Source of the DNA: Citrobacter sp. wls619
GTDB lineage: Bacteria > Pseudomonadota > Gammaproteobacteria > Enterobacterales > Enterobacteriaceae
DNA: 64,000 bases
Direction: 5' to 3'
Assembly: GCF_005281345.1 (NCBI RefSeq)
Contig: NZ_SZXJ01000035.1
Location: 248,001 to 312,000 of the forward strand
In this document: piece by piece, positions 28,065 to 36,230 of the stretch
Numbering within the stretch: position 1 is the first letter of the stretch
Layout: every line of letters starts with the position of its first letter
Notes under the pieces: model-generated
Told to the model about the DNA's origin: nothing
The model's input: only the letters and a program-made list of their open reading frames with translations
Database searches by the model: none
Program-made: the position numbers and the translations under genes

Positions 28065-29039
28065 TTAATTATTGAAGAGTTCCCGGGCGAAAGCATTACA
28101 CGAAGCAGCTTTACCGTGGTGTCGGTAAAATTCATCCCAGTCGCTCATTTCATTACCGGGAGGCATCGCCAGCCTGCCATTTACGGCAATGGCCGCAGCC
28201 TGCGCATTCAATAGCCCGGTATTATTCTGGCTACGGAAATCATTATCGCCAGCCAGGATAAAGCAACAACCCGGCCACTGTGCCCGGCAGGCCACCGCAA
28301 CATTTTTCAGGTTATTTGCTGACATTGCCGCGACAACAGGGAAAGGGTGAAGACAGGAGACAGCCAGTGCCGTGGCATACCCTTCCGTAATGATGAGACC
28401 TTCCGGCGGTGTGAGGTCCGGCTTCCAGGGCTCGGGAAAACCGTTATCGGTCGCCTGGTGAACCGGGCAAAAACATGCTTTCAGCAGGCTACCGGGCAGC
28501 AGGTATTTTTTCCCTCCCGGATGAATGAACTGGGCCCCCGTTAGCCGCATGCCAGTATCTCTGAGCGGCAGTACCAGCGTTCCGGCACCAAAGTGAAACC
28601 CGCCGATAGTCCGGCTGCTGTGTTCTGTCAGAAGCCACTGGCGGCGCTGCCAGCCACGTTTTGCCAGGTATGGCGCTTCGCCAGGCTGGCAGTGACGCAG
28701 CAGGGCTTTTACCCGGGCATCCATGTTTCCGGCCTGCCATTTTTCCCTGGCTGGCGGAACCAGAGGTTCCGGACTCAGCTCCCATATTTTGCGTGCCGCC
28801 CGGATCAGGTTACAACCGAAGACCCGGGCGACCAGATCCAGTCCGTCACCTGCGCCACACTGGTTACAGAACCATGTCCCGCGCCCGTCCAGGTCATCCA
28901 TCCTGAAGCGATCCTTTCCCCCGCAACAGGGACAGGGGCCGTGACGATGGGCAGGTGGCACAACGATACCCAGTTGCTCATATATCATCGGCCACTGATG
29001 GCGGGCACTGGCGGTAATATCCGAAACGTAACGGCTCAT
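28065..29039 (-). CDS. zinc-binding/TOPRIM primase (P4 alpha-like)
   Basis: This 324-residue primase has an N-terminal zinc ribbon (GPCPCCGGKDRF at about 34-45, then FCNQCGAGDG at 57-66), a linker, and a TOPRIM domain (LIITEGYATALAV and ILAGDND acidic motifs). It resembles the primase part of P4 alpha; the helicase is encoded separately just downstream. The start overlaps the AlpA-like gene by 4 bases (ATGA). It synthesises primers for satellite replication; this role is inferred from family. Confidence 0.88.
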   Translation of the reverse strand: MSRYVSDITASARHQWPMIYEQLGIVVPPAHRHGPCPCCGGKDRFRMDDLDGRGTWFCNQCGAGDGLDLVARVFGCNLIRAARKIWELSPEPLVPPAREKWQAGNMDARVKALLRHCQPGEAPYLAKRGWQRRQWLLTEHSSRTIGGFHFGAGTLVLPLRDTGMRLTGAQFIHPGGKKYLLPGSLLKACFCPVHQATDNGFPEPWKPDLTPPEGLIITEGYATALAVSCLHPFPVVAAMSANNLKNVAVACRAQWPGCCFILAGDNDFRSQNNTGLLNAQAAAIAVNGRLAMPPGNEMSDWDEFYRHHGKAASCNAFARELFNN

Positions 29040-29284
29040 TTTGCCCTCCTGTATTTTTTCCTGTCATGGACAGCCGCACGACTCTTTTCAGGCAGGCTGC
29101 TATTACTGACCTGCTGTTTGATCCATTCTTCAATGTCGCTTTCCAGCCAGGCGACATGGGTTGAGCCGATACGAATGGCAGCCGGAAATTTCTTCAGGCG
29201 CATCTGCTGATAAATCCAGGATTTTTTAAAGCCAGTTTTTTCTTTCACCTGGTGTAAACGTAAAAACCGTTGGCTGTTATTCAT
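29036..29284 (-). CDS. AlpA-family regulator
   Basis: The 82-residue protein is an AlpA-type MerR-like helix-turn-helix regulator, which in P4-like elements activates the integrase or replication genes and acts in excision. The recognition segment KTGFKKSWIYQQMRLKKFPAAIRIGSTHVAW and the following W-LESDIEEWI are typical. ATG 29284 lies seven bases after GGAG; the frame is open further upstream into the recombinase gene. It heads the AlpA-primase-helicase operon. Confidence 0.88.
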   Translation of the reverse strand: MNNSQRFLRLHQVKEKTGFKKSWIYQQMRLKKFPAAIRIGSTHVAWLESDIEEWIKQQVSNSSLPEKSRAAVHDRKKYRRAK

Positions 29285-29330
29285 CATGTTTCTCCGGATA
29301 AGGCTGATGACACGATTTTGTCTTAACGCT

Positions 29331-30209
29331 TCATTCTGTCTGTTCTCCATATACCCGCTGGATATAGCGGCCACGGCCATCACCATGGCCGAGATCCATG
29401 GCGACCATCGCCCTGGCTTCTTTCATGCTGAGTCCCTGCTTCCGGTAGGCTGTCATCGCCTCCTGCGCCCAGGCATAGCGTAGGCTGTGAGGGGCATATG
29501 GCCCGGTTAACCCGGCACGGGAGGCGCTTGAGCGCCAGTAATTCATGGCGCTGCGCAGGTCTGGTTTATCTATAAGACGTCCGTGGCGCTGCTCTGCCAG
29601 CGGTATGGCCCGGCTCAGGATCTCCCGTAAGCGCTCTGGCTCCAGCGCCAGTGTCTTCCGGGGGCGTGAGCCTTTGGTGCCAAACACCACCTGTAGCCGT
29701 TCGTCACCACGATCAAGCGCAGCAGCCCAACTTTTCAGTGACTGACAGCACTGTACCGCTTCCTGTGAGCGCAGCCCCATCGCGCGGGCCAGCTCCAGAG
29801 TAACCGCCAGACCTTCATCCCTGCCGCGAAAATCAGCCAGTGCAGCCTGCCAGCGATCCGGCGTCAGCGCCCGGTGAGTTCCGGCCCGGCTGGCGTTACC
29901 CAGGCCAAGCGCTTTGTTGCTAATACGTTCTGAATGCGCGAATTTTTCACGCCCGGCCTGCGCAAGGATGGTGCGCAGCGCCGCCATTTCGTTCTGAAGC
30001 GTGCGCGACGTAATACCTGAATCCAGCCGCGCTTGGATATAACTCTCGATATGCGATGATTTAAGATGCTGGAGATCCTTAATCTGGATATTCAGCCTGT
30101 GCAGATGCTGGCTTAAACGTCCGGCAATGCGGATGCGGTCATGGATGGTTTTAAAACTGCCGCCAGCCAGCAGGGCGAGTTTTTCCATGCGTTGCGTAAG
30201 TCTCGGCAT
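29331..30209 (-). CDS. second tyrosine recombinase/integrase-domain protein
   Basis: The frame runs to 30365, but ATG 30209 (MPRLTQRMEKLALLAGG) has GGAG seven bases upstream, giving 292 residues. It has an N-terminal SAM-like core-binding domain and a catalytic domain with Arg in GLRSQEAV, HSLRY (His-x-x-Arg), LGHGDGRGRY and the Tyr of RYIQ, so it should be active. Proteins of this type accompany AlpA/primase blocks in enterobacterial islands and may resolve multimers rather than integrate the element. Confidence 0.82.
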   Translation of the reverse strand: MPRLTQRMEKLALLAGGSFKTIHDRIRIAGRLSQHLHRLNIQIKDLQHLKSSHIESYIQARLDSGITSRTLQNEMAALRTILAQAGREKFAHSERISNKALGLGNASRAGTHRALTPDRWQAALADFRGRDEGLAVTLELARAMGLRSQEAVQCCQSLKSWAAALDRGDERLQVVFGTKGSRPRKTLALEPERLREILSRAIPLAEQRHGRLIDKPDLRSAMNYWRSSASRAGLTGPYAPHSLRYAWAQEAMTAYRKQGLSMKEARAMVAMDLGHGDGRGRYIQRVYGEQTE

Positions 30210-30509
30210 AGCATTTCTCCACTCAGTCCTCCGGCGCGCGGTCTGGTCACAGCGTGCTGTGTCGAAAGATACCGGTGCGCCGGAAGATGCGCGGATGAGG
30301 TATGACGGGGTACGGTGATGCACGAATGCAGCCGCCTGCCAGAGCAGGTAAATCCCCACAGGCACGATTGCCTGTCCTCCGGTATCGGTTCGGTAAAGCG
30401 GTTTTCTCCTCTGTTTTTGGGTTGAAATTCTGACAGCCGCTTTAGGTGTCAGTCGGATTGTTGCAGTGATTTTGCAGACAGGTATTGGGCTGAAGCGGTG
30501 TTGCGCACT

Positions 30510-30549
30510 GGCGTCACTTTCACCCGCTTACGCGTATTAAAGTGACGCC
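30510..30549. repeat. 11-bp perfect inverted repeat
   Basis: GGCGTCACTTT (30510-30520) and AAAGTGACGCC (30539-30549) are exact complements with an 18-base spacer, about 300 bases upstream of the second recombinase. This could be a protein-binding or recombination site. Confidence 0.5.
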
Positions 30550-31014
30550 GCGTTTTACCTCTCCGGCAGGAATCTGGACGCAAAGCCTTCGGCAATGCCG
30601 TCCTGATTTCCTGCCTGCCCTCTGTCTGGTCGTTGTGCCTGCAACAGCTCAACGATAAAAGGATGTGGTCGCCTGTATCAAAGACAGACAGTCAGTTTCA
30701 GACCACGCTACTTCCGTATTGACCTGCGGGATTGATCGCCATCAGCGCTTCTTTCAGATCACCGCTCATCCTGGAACGGGAAGCTTTCGGGCGCAGCATC
30801 GCTGCTATGTGTTGCGAACAGGCTAGATCAGGAGAAAAGAAAAAGATGTAGGAAACTGTATTTGGGATTTGAAGAATTTATTTATTAATAAAATCAGTGA
30901 ATAACAGAGGTATGATTATGACACCATTTCCATAATCGGCAGGAATGTTTGTTGATGCCTGGATATCACCAAAATAAGAAATCGACGGCTGGAGAAGGAT
31001 GAAAAGACCTTCGG

Positions 31015-31133
31015 ATCAAGCAACCATCAAGCAAATTTCAGAACGGCAAAGATTCTATCTTTTTGTTTTCAATAATGAAAATATAAATCACGCTTACAAC
31101 CAGGGGCCAAAATCAAGCAACCATCAAGCAAAT
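31015..31133. repeat. paired direct repeats, four copies of ATCAAGCA
   Basis: A 22-base block occurs exactly twice, at 31015-31036 and 31112-31133, 97 bases apart. Each block itself holds ATCAAGCA twice, 11 bases apart, about one DNA turn. Iteron- or operator-like; it lies just past the 3' end of the AlbA-type ATPase gene. Confidence 0.6.
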
Positions 31134-31139
31134 CCCCAA

Positions 31140-32609
31140 CTACGCCCAGAATGGGATGTAGCGCATTGCCTTGGTTCCTACTGATGAATCGTATTGTTTG
31201 ATACGACCTTCTTTCATTGCTTCCTTGATGATACGGCTAATCATTGCGCTGTTTTTTTCATCAACACCAAATCTTTCCCGCAGCGTGGTGTTGTTCATCG
31301 GAACCTTTTCAAGGTACTTCAATACACAATGAAGGTAAGTCGCTCTGACTTTTTCCTCATTATCCATATCCTTAAAATCGCGATGAGCAAACAAAGTGAC
31401 TTTCGTATGCTCCTGATAAACTTCAAACTGAGGGGCTGGTAGCTGATAAATCTCAGTTTCAATAACAACCTTATCGATGCCACTTCCCCGCTCTTCACAG
31501 ATCCCCATCCTGCGCATGAGAGAGGCTATTCTTTCATTACGGCTACGCGGGGGAGAATCAAGAAGGCGATCAATCGCCACTAAGGGTATGCCAGGATTCG
31601 AAATTTCCATGCGATCGGCGAACAACTCAAGCATTGGCCCCGTCCCGCCAATGTTGAAATCCTGGTGAATCAGCGAGTTGGCAACCACTTCTCGTATAGA
31701 CAGCTCCGGATACATTCTTACTTCGCTGCGAAAAGCCTTCCCAATCACCTCATTTGATGGCAAAAGGTTATTAATATAATCAATCAAGCCTTCAAAACCG
31801 ACGGCATAACCTTTATGGCCTTGTAATTCCTTTACCGTTTTAAAACGATTATTTGCATCGTACTGGATTAAACGAATGGCTTTGCGGGACAAATTTTTAA
31901 AGGCATCTAATTCTCGTGCAAAAAGTATTGCACCAAGATTGGTAATATCCCAGGACCCCGCATCATTTCTCTCAACAACAAAATCCTTTGCAAGGTAATC
32001 CATTATCGAATCTTTGTTTTCTGGTAACGGTTGAGATAAGAGCGAGAAGAACGATGGGTAGTCGATTAACTGCAACACCTCATCAATAGAGCACTTGTCC
32101 CGTGCTACGCGGTATTCCCAGGGTTTCCGATCAAAGACACGCCAGAGGGCACGCTCTTTTTCTGGATGTTTACCCAGTGGTTTTTTATAAGAGCCAATAC
32201 GAATAAATTCTGTTCCCGAAAAACGCACAGGAGTATGGCAATTTGCATTTATCTCCAGAATGACAACAGCATCGTTCTCAGGTGACGAAAATTCATGAAA
32301 TGTAAAATCAATCTTTGGTTCCAGGCCCTGCAACAGCCAGCTTTCCAGCTCCTGCTGTTTGTGCTTAGCGAGAGAGGGGGTGAAATCCGTACCGATTATA
32401 GAATGAGTCTCATCATCAACACCCCACACCATATAGGCTGTTGGTTTTCCAAGCAAAGCAGCCGAATTTGCCAGTGCCGAGATATACTCTCCGAGTTCTT
32501 CTGGTTTTATCGCATTATGCTTAAATTCTGCCCACTCAGTCTCTTTCGGCAATGAAACCAGCTCTTTCAGCAAAGAACGCAAACCGACTTCCTCTTTAGA
32601 AACAGACAT
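31140..32609 (-). CDS. AlbA_2/Schlafen-type ATP-binding protein
   Basis: The 489-residue protein belongs to the COG2865 type ('ATP-dependent helicase RecG-related' in databases, though it is not RecG). The N-terminal AlbA_2 (Schlafen-like) domain is seen in ETEWAEFKHN...EYISALANSA with AYMVWGVDDETH. A divergent GHKL-type ATP-binding part carries ELSIREVVANSLIHQDF and ELFADRMEISNPG, and a C-terminal winged helix follows. Proteins of this type occur often in defence islands and some have antiphage activity; function here is inferred. It is divergent from the retron. Confidence 0.8.
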   Translation of the reverse strand: MSVSKEEVGLRSLLKELVSLPKETEWAEFKHNAIKPEELGEYISALANSAALLGKPTAYMVWGVDDETHSIIGTDFTPSLAKHKQQELESWLLQGLEPKIDFTFHEFSSPENDAVVILEINANCHTPVRFSGTEFIRIGSYKKPLGKHPEKERALWRVFDRKPWEYRVARDKCSIDEVLQLIDYPSFFSLLSQPLPENKDSIMDYLAKDFVVERNDAGSWDITNLGAILFARELDAFKNLSRKAIRLIQYDANNRFKTVKELQGHKGYAVGFEGLIDYINNLLPSNEVIGKAFRSEVRMYPELSIREVVANSLIHQDFNIGGTGPMLELFADRMEISNPGIPLVAIDRLLDSPPRSRNERIASLMRRMGICEERGSGIDKVVIETEIYQLPAPQFEVYQEHTKVTLFAHRDFKDMDNEEKVRATYLHCVLKYLEKVPMNNTTLRERFGVDEKNSAMISRIIKEAMKEGRIKQYDSSVGTKAMRYIPFWA

Positions 32610-33012
32610 TTAAGCACCGGATAATAGTTATACCAAGTTACAAGGATATGGCTTTAGACTGCCCATGGCAATGTTCCGCATCACATCGCCTGATTCTGAG
32701 GACAGCCAGTGAAAAGTAATCTCAATGAACGTCCTAGCCCCACTGCTGGCATAGCCTGACATTCAAGGGGTCCGTTGATATTGCGGCCAGAGGTAGTTCG
32801 TATAAGAACTGTAGACCTTACATTGACCGCCATCATCCAATAACACATAAGAATATGATTTTAAATAAAAAAACAAAGAAAACATAGTAAATATATAAAC
32901 GGAAAAAGAATTTATCTACGTCCTGTTGGTGCATTACTGCATAAACAGCAAAACGTGCGTTAACCTCATGAACTTCTTCTTGAATCATCTTGCTAAATGT
33001 GAGAGCGTTATA
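32610..33012. other. gene-free divergent region before the retron
   Basis: These 403 bases separate the AlbA-type ATPase start from the retron RNA. No protein gene is evident. A small hairpin AGTTC/GAACT lies at 32793-32808. The region must hold the promoters of both transcription units. Confidence 0.5.
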
Positions 33013-33167
33013 AAGCCAGACCTAGCAATTTATGGGTTAATAGCCCATCGGGCCATGAGTCATGGTTCCGCCTAGTATTTTAGCAATGCCCGTCGTTCAG
33101 TTCGCTGAGCGGCGGCTGGGGGCCACCGATCAGCGAACTGAACGACGTGCTCAAGTAGGTTTGGTTT
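33013..33167 (+). ncRNA. retron msr-msd RNA
   Basis: All parts of a retron RNA can be drawn. a1 (33013-33024, AAGCCAGACCTA) pairs over 12 bases, with two G-U, with a2 (33156-33167, TAGGTTTGGTTT). The branching guanosine is expected at 33025, in the usual AGC context directly after a1. msr hairpins are ATGGG/CCCAT (33032-33048) and GGCCATG/CATGGTT (33051-33067). The msd is dominated by an 18-bp perfect stem at 33091-33108 and 33130-33147. Effector and RT genes follow, as in Ec86/Sen2 retrons. Confidence 0.88.
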
Positions 33168-33208
33168 TTTCTTCATCCTCAAATATTAAGATGGATAAGG
33201 ACCTTTCA

Positions 33209-34162
33209 ATGTTAACCCAGCTAAAAAAAATTGGTACAGAAGTGCATAGAGCTACCAATTTATTTTCATTTTACTTTGATAAAAACAAAGTGAAGTGCCC
33301 TGGGGATGTAAAAAAATTCATATTTCTTTGTGGAGCCAATAAGGAAAGTGGTGGACCTTCCGCTAGGCGTTTAGAATTAATAAATTTTTCTGATAAATAT
33401 TTAAAGAACTGCCACTTTTTTCTTGCGGAATTAGTTTTTAAAGAACTAAGTAAGGACGAAGAAGAGTCATCTTCTGATAATTTATTAGATATAGAGGCTG
33501 ACCTTTCTAAACTCGCTGATCACATCATTATTGTACTTGAAAGTTATTCTTCTTTTACTGAACTAGGTGCCTTTGCATATAGTAAGCATTTGCGAAAAAA
33601 ATTAATCGTAGTAAATAATACCAAATATATTAATGAGAAATCATTCATTAATATGGGCCCCATTAAGGCTGTCACTCAACAATCTATACAATCTGGATAT
33701 TTTTTGCATTATAAAATGGCTGAAGATGGTGAAAGTATAGAGCGCTCAGACGGAATTGGAGAAATCTTTCCAGCTCTTTATGATATTCTTTCGAAAAATA
33801 ATAGGTCAATTGCTCGTACGTTAAAAAAAGAAGATTTAGATCCCTCACGAAATTTTAACAAAGATTCCGTACGATTCATTCATGATATAATTTTTGCATG
33901 TGGCCCATTATTACAGAATGAACTAATAGAAATAATTTCAAACTTATTTGGACCGGATAGCCATTACAAGAAAGACCTACTGAAACATTTAGGGATACTG
34001 ATGGCTATAAATATAATAGCCTGTAAAGAAAACCTATATTACTCTCTATATGGTGAATATTATTTTAAATATGACTTTGACATAGATAATATATCATCAA
34101 TGTTTAAAATATTCTTCCTTAAGAACAGACCTGAAAGGATGAGAATTAATGGAAATATATAG
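33209..34162 (+). CDS. retron effector, nucleoside deoxyribosyltransferase-like (RcaT/Ec86 type)
   Basis: The 317-residue toxin-like effector has an N-terminal Rossmann nucleoside-deoxyribosyltransferase domain (KFIFLCGANKESGG at about 37-49; IIIVLESYSSFTELGAF with the catalytic-type Glu111 and ELG at 118-120; RKKLIVV; KSFINMGP). A C-terminal winged-helix-like part follows. It matches the effector of Ec86/Eco1 and the RcaT toxin of retron-Sen2 (St85), held inactive by RT and msDNA. ATG 33209 has AAGGA seven bases upstream; the frame extends back to 33062, but that overlaps the msd. It overlaps the RT gene by 14 bases. Confidence 0.88.
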   Translation: MLTQLKKIGTEVHRATNLFSFYFDKNKVKCPGDVKKFIFLCGANKESGGPSARRLELINFSDKYLKNCHFFLAELVFKELSKDEEESSSDNLLDIEADLSKLADHIIIVLESYSSFTELGAFAYSKHLRKKLIVVNNTKYINEKSFINMGPIKAVTQQSIQSGYFLHYKMAEDGESIERSDGIGEIFPALYDILSKNNRSIARTLKKEDLDPSRNFNKDSVRFIHDIIFACGPLLQNELIEIISNLFGPDSHYKKDLLKHLGILMAINIIACKENLYYSLYGEYYFKYDFDIDNISSMFKIFFLKNRPERMRINGNI

Positions 34163-35099
34163 CATTATTGATTTTGAAACATTGATGAGATCAGGCTTTA
34201 CTAGTGAGGTAATGCGTTCACCCGAGCCACCAAAAAAATGGGATATCCCCAAGAAAAATGGCGGTGTTCGCACAATATATCATCCTGCATCAAAGGTGAA
34301 ATTAATACAGTACTGGCTAATAAATAGTGTACTAATTAATTTACCTATACATGAAGCTGCTTATGCTTTCATAAAAAACCGTTCAATTAAAAAAAACGCT
34401 CTACGTCATGCTTCAGAGCGTAACAAATATTATGTGAAAATTGATCTTAAAGATTTTTTCCCCTCGATTCATTATGATGATTTCGAATATGCCTTTAAGA
34501 AATATCGGGATCACATTGATTATCCAGAGAAATTAGATTCTGAACTTCTGCCTTTAATAAAAGGGGTATGCTTTATTTCTGACCTAACTTTACCAATTGG
34601 GTTCCCTACATCTCCATTTATTGCAAATTTTGTTGCTAGAGAATTTGATGAAAAGTTAACAAAAAACCTTAACTCTATTGATAGATTAAACGCAACTTAT
34701 ACGCGTTATGCAGATGATATTATCATTTCAACTAATAAAAAAGGAGCAAGTAAGCAAATAATCAACTCAGTGAAAAGTACATTACGAAACATAAAGCCAG
34801 ATTTTAAAATAAATCCTAAAAAAATTAAAATATGTAGTGCTTCAGGTGGAAGTATAATTGTTACTGGTCTGAAAGTATGTGATGATTTTCATATCACATT
34901 ACATAAAAAGACTAAAGATAACGTTCGCCTATTACTATCTCTGTTATCTAAAGGTAACTTAAAAAAAGACGATTACAATAAACTTTCTGGCTATATTTCA
35001 TATACAAAAAGTATTGACCCACATTTTTATACCAAACTAAATAGACGATTTTTCAAAGAAATTAAATTCCTTGAGAATTACCATAACAAAACAAATTAA
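34149..35099 (+). CDS. retron reverse transcriptase (St85/Ec86 type)
   Basis: The 316-residue RT makes msDNA from the msr-msd RNA, primed from the 2'-OH of the branching G. Retron marks are the NAxxH motif (NALRH, residues 83-87) and VTG (238-240). Polymerase motifs are IDLKDFF (Asp99), PIGFPTSP (149-156) and YADD (187-190). The length matches retron RTs (about 310-320). Its start lies inside the end of the effector gene, so the two are co-translated. It is the last gene before attR. Confidence 0.93.
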   Translation: MEIYSIIDFETLMRSGFTSEVMRSPEPPKKWDIPKKNGGVRTIYHPASKVKLIQYWLINSVLINLPIHEAAYAFIKNRSIKKNALRHASERNKYYVKIDLKDFFPSIHYDDFEYAFKKYRDHIDYPEKLDSELLPLIKGVCFISDLTLPIGFPTSPFIANFVAREFDEKLTKNLNSIDRLNATYTRYADDIIISTNKKGASKQIINSVKSTLRNIKPDFKINPKKIKICSASGGSIIVTGLKVCDDFHITLHKKTKDNVRLLLSLLSKGNLKKDDYNKLSGYISYTKSIDPHFYTKLNRRFFKEIKFLENYHNKTN

Positions 35100-35252
35100 G
35101 AACCCCACCAATTAATCTTAGATTATATGGGGGAAACGAAAGGTTGTTACATTCTCAAAAAATGGAAAACTGATTATGTATAGAAATATGTATATATTGA
35201 TTCCGACTTATTAAATAAACCCTATAAATTCAGTACATTACACTCAGAAATT

Positions 35253-35273
35253 GACTCCTGTGATCTTCCGCCA
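35253..35273 (+). other. attR core (duplicated selC end)
   Basis: An exact 21-base copy of the selC 3' end, including the CCA, lies 153 bases after the retron RT stop. The bases on either side no longer match selC. It defines the right end of the element. Confidence 0.9.
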
Positions 35274-35359
35274 TTTGCCATATCTTCTCCATTCACGAAT
35301 TCCTATATGATTCTCAGCTCAAAATTCTAAATACATCTATTTACTATGAGTAATCTTAT

Positions 35360-35926
35360 ATGAGCACAGCGCTTACTATTATAGCCATTACAGCTACTGT
35401 AATTAGTCCATTATTAGCGGTTCAAACTCAGAAATTCATTGAAAAACATTCACAAAAAAAATCATTGAAAATTGACATATTCAAACAACTCATGGCGACA
35501 CGCTCTCAGAATGCCAGATTATCCAATGAGCATGTTCACGCGCTAAATATGATAGACTTAGCATTTTATGGTAAATTAAAAAAAGGAAAGACAAAGAGGA
35601 GCGATTCTGAGGGTAGAGTATTATCTTCATGGAAGCTTTATTTTGCACACTTGAATACTTCATACCCTGGTAACGATAATGCCCAGGGCGCTATATGGAA
35701 TCAAACAAGTAATAATTTGTTTCTGGATTTATTATCAGATATTGCAAAAGATATTGGCTATGATTTTGAGCGAGTCCAATTACAAACAGCCACATATTCT
35801 CCGGTTGCCCATGGAGCAATCGAGAGCGATCAGATAAAAATAAGAAAAGGTTTAGCTGCAATATTTTCAGGAGAAGATGCTTTAAAAATGGAAATTATAA
35901 ATATTCCAGCAAGACAGGACAGTTAA
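35360..35926 (+). CDS. DUF6680-like membrane-anchored protein
   Basis: This 188-residue protein has one N-terminal hydrophobic span (residues 2-24, ALTIIAITATVISPLLAV) followed by a basic, mostly helical region. The order MATRSQNARLSNEHVHALNMIDLAFYG is characteristic of a family I associate with DUF6680. No function is established. It lies 86 bases outside attR but is equally AT-rich, so it may belong to an older or neighbouring insertion. Confidence 0.65.
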   Translation: MSTALTIIAITATVISPLLAVQTQKFIEKHSQKKSLKIDIFKQLMATRSQNARLSNEHVHALNMIDLAFYGKLKKGKTKRSDSEGRVLSSWKLYFAHLNTSYPGNDNAQGAIWNQTSNNLFLDLLSDIAKDIGYDFERVQLQTATYSPVAHGAIESDQIKIRKGLAAIFSGEDALKMEIINIPARQDS

Positions 35927-35934
35927 TCGAGTCA

Positions 35935-36129
35935 CTACTTATCTTGAGGCTCAATACCTAACCTCTTAAGTTCCTTTCTCCCCAAGGTTTTGAGCCAATT
36001 CCCCAAACTCATCCCTTCTGCTTTTGCCGCAGCCTCAAACTGCGCCTTTAACTCGGGTGTGATACGAATCTGGAAAGTTGGTGCTTTCCCAGATTTAGAC
36101 TGATTTGGGTCGCGTTTAGCTGTTGACAT
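35935..36129 (-). CDS. ribbon-helix-helix (HicB/Arc-type) protein
   Basis: A 64-residue basic protein with the RHH pattern FQIRITPELKAQFEAAAKAEGMSLGNWL, typical of antitoxin-type DNA binders of the HicB/Arc class. ATG 36129 has AAAGGT six bases upstream. No HicA toxin is next to it; it is divergent from symE with a 101-base gap, so it could regulate symE or be an orphan. Confidence 0.75.
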   Translation of the reverse strand: MSTAKRDPNQSKSGKAPTFQIRITPELKAQFEAAAKAEGMSLGNWLKTLGRKELKRLGIEPQDK

Positions 36130-36230
36130 GTACGTACCTTTGTATCTGGCGACCTGACTTATAAACGCCCTCGCCTGGTATTCGCAGTACCCGACGAGAA
36201 CTAACCTCACCAACTATCAAGGAGTTGATT

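Larger units (their letters stand above)
30210..31139. other. 930-base gene-poor region with inverted and direct repeats
   Basis: No ORF here has both a ribosome site and a protein-like composition. It holds an 11-bp inverted repeat at 30510-30549, an 8-bp inverted pair GGCAGGAA/TTCCTGCC around 30562-30619, and the ATCAAGCA direct repeats at 31015-31133. The left part is GC-rich like the replication block. AT content rises sharply after about 30830, marking a mosaic joint. Confidence 0.6.
20582..35273. mobile_element. selC-integrated P4-satellite-like genomic island (14.7 kb)
   Basis: The element is bounded by a 21-bp perfect repeat of the selC 3' end (20582-20602 and 35253-35273). A P4-type integrase lies directly inside the left end. 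A satellite replication block (AlpA, zinc/TOPRIM primase, RepA-like ATPase, Ash-like ORF) lies in the middle. Cargo is defence-like: WYL regulator, two reverse transcriptases, a HEPN protein, an AlbA-type ATPase and a retron effector. The replication block is GC-rich, while both cargo arms are strongly AT-rich, so it is a mosaic. Confidence 0.9.

Noticed and set aside
30999-31184. 61-codon ORF across the ATCAAGCA repeats
   Set aside because: The repeats make part of the protein duplicate itself, the end overlaps the ATPase gene on the other strand, and base use is not codon-like.
33062-33208. Longer start for the retron effector
   Set aside because: The extra 49 codons read through the msd stem and a2; ATG 33209 has a good ribosome site and gives the family's usual length.
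36130-36230. LexA box upstream of symE
   Set aside because: CTG and CAG words occur (for example near 36174) but not with the 10-base spacing of a LexA site.
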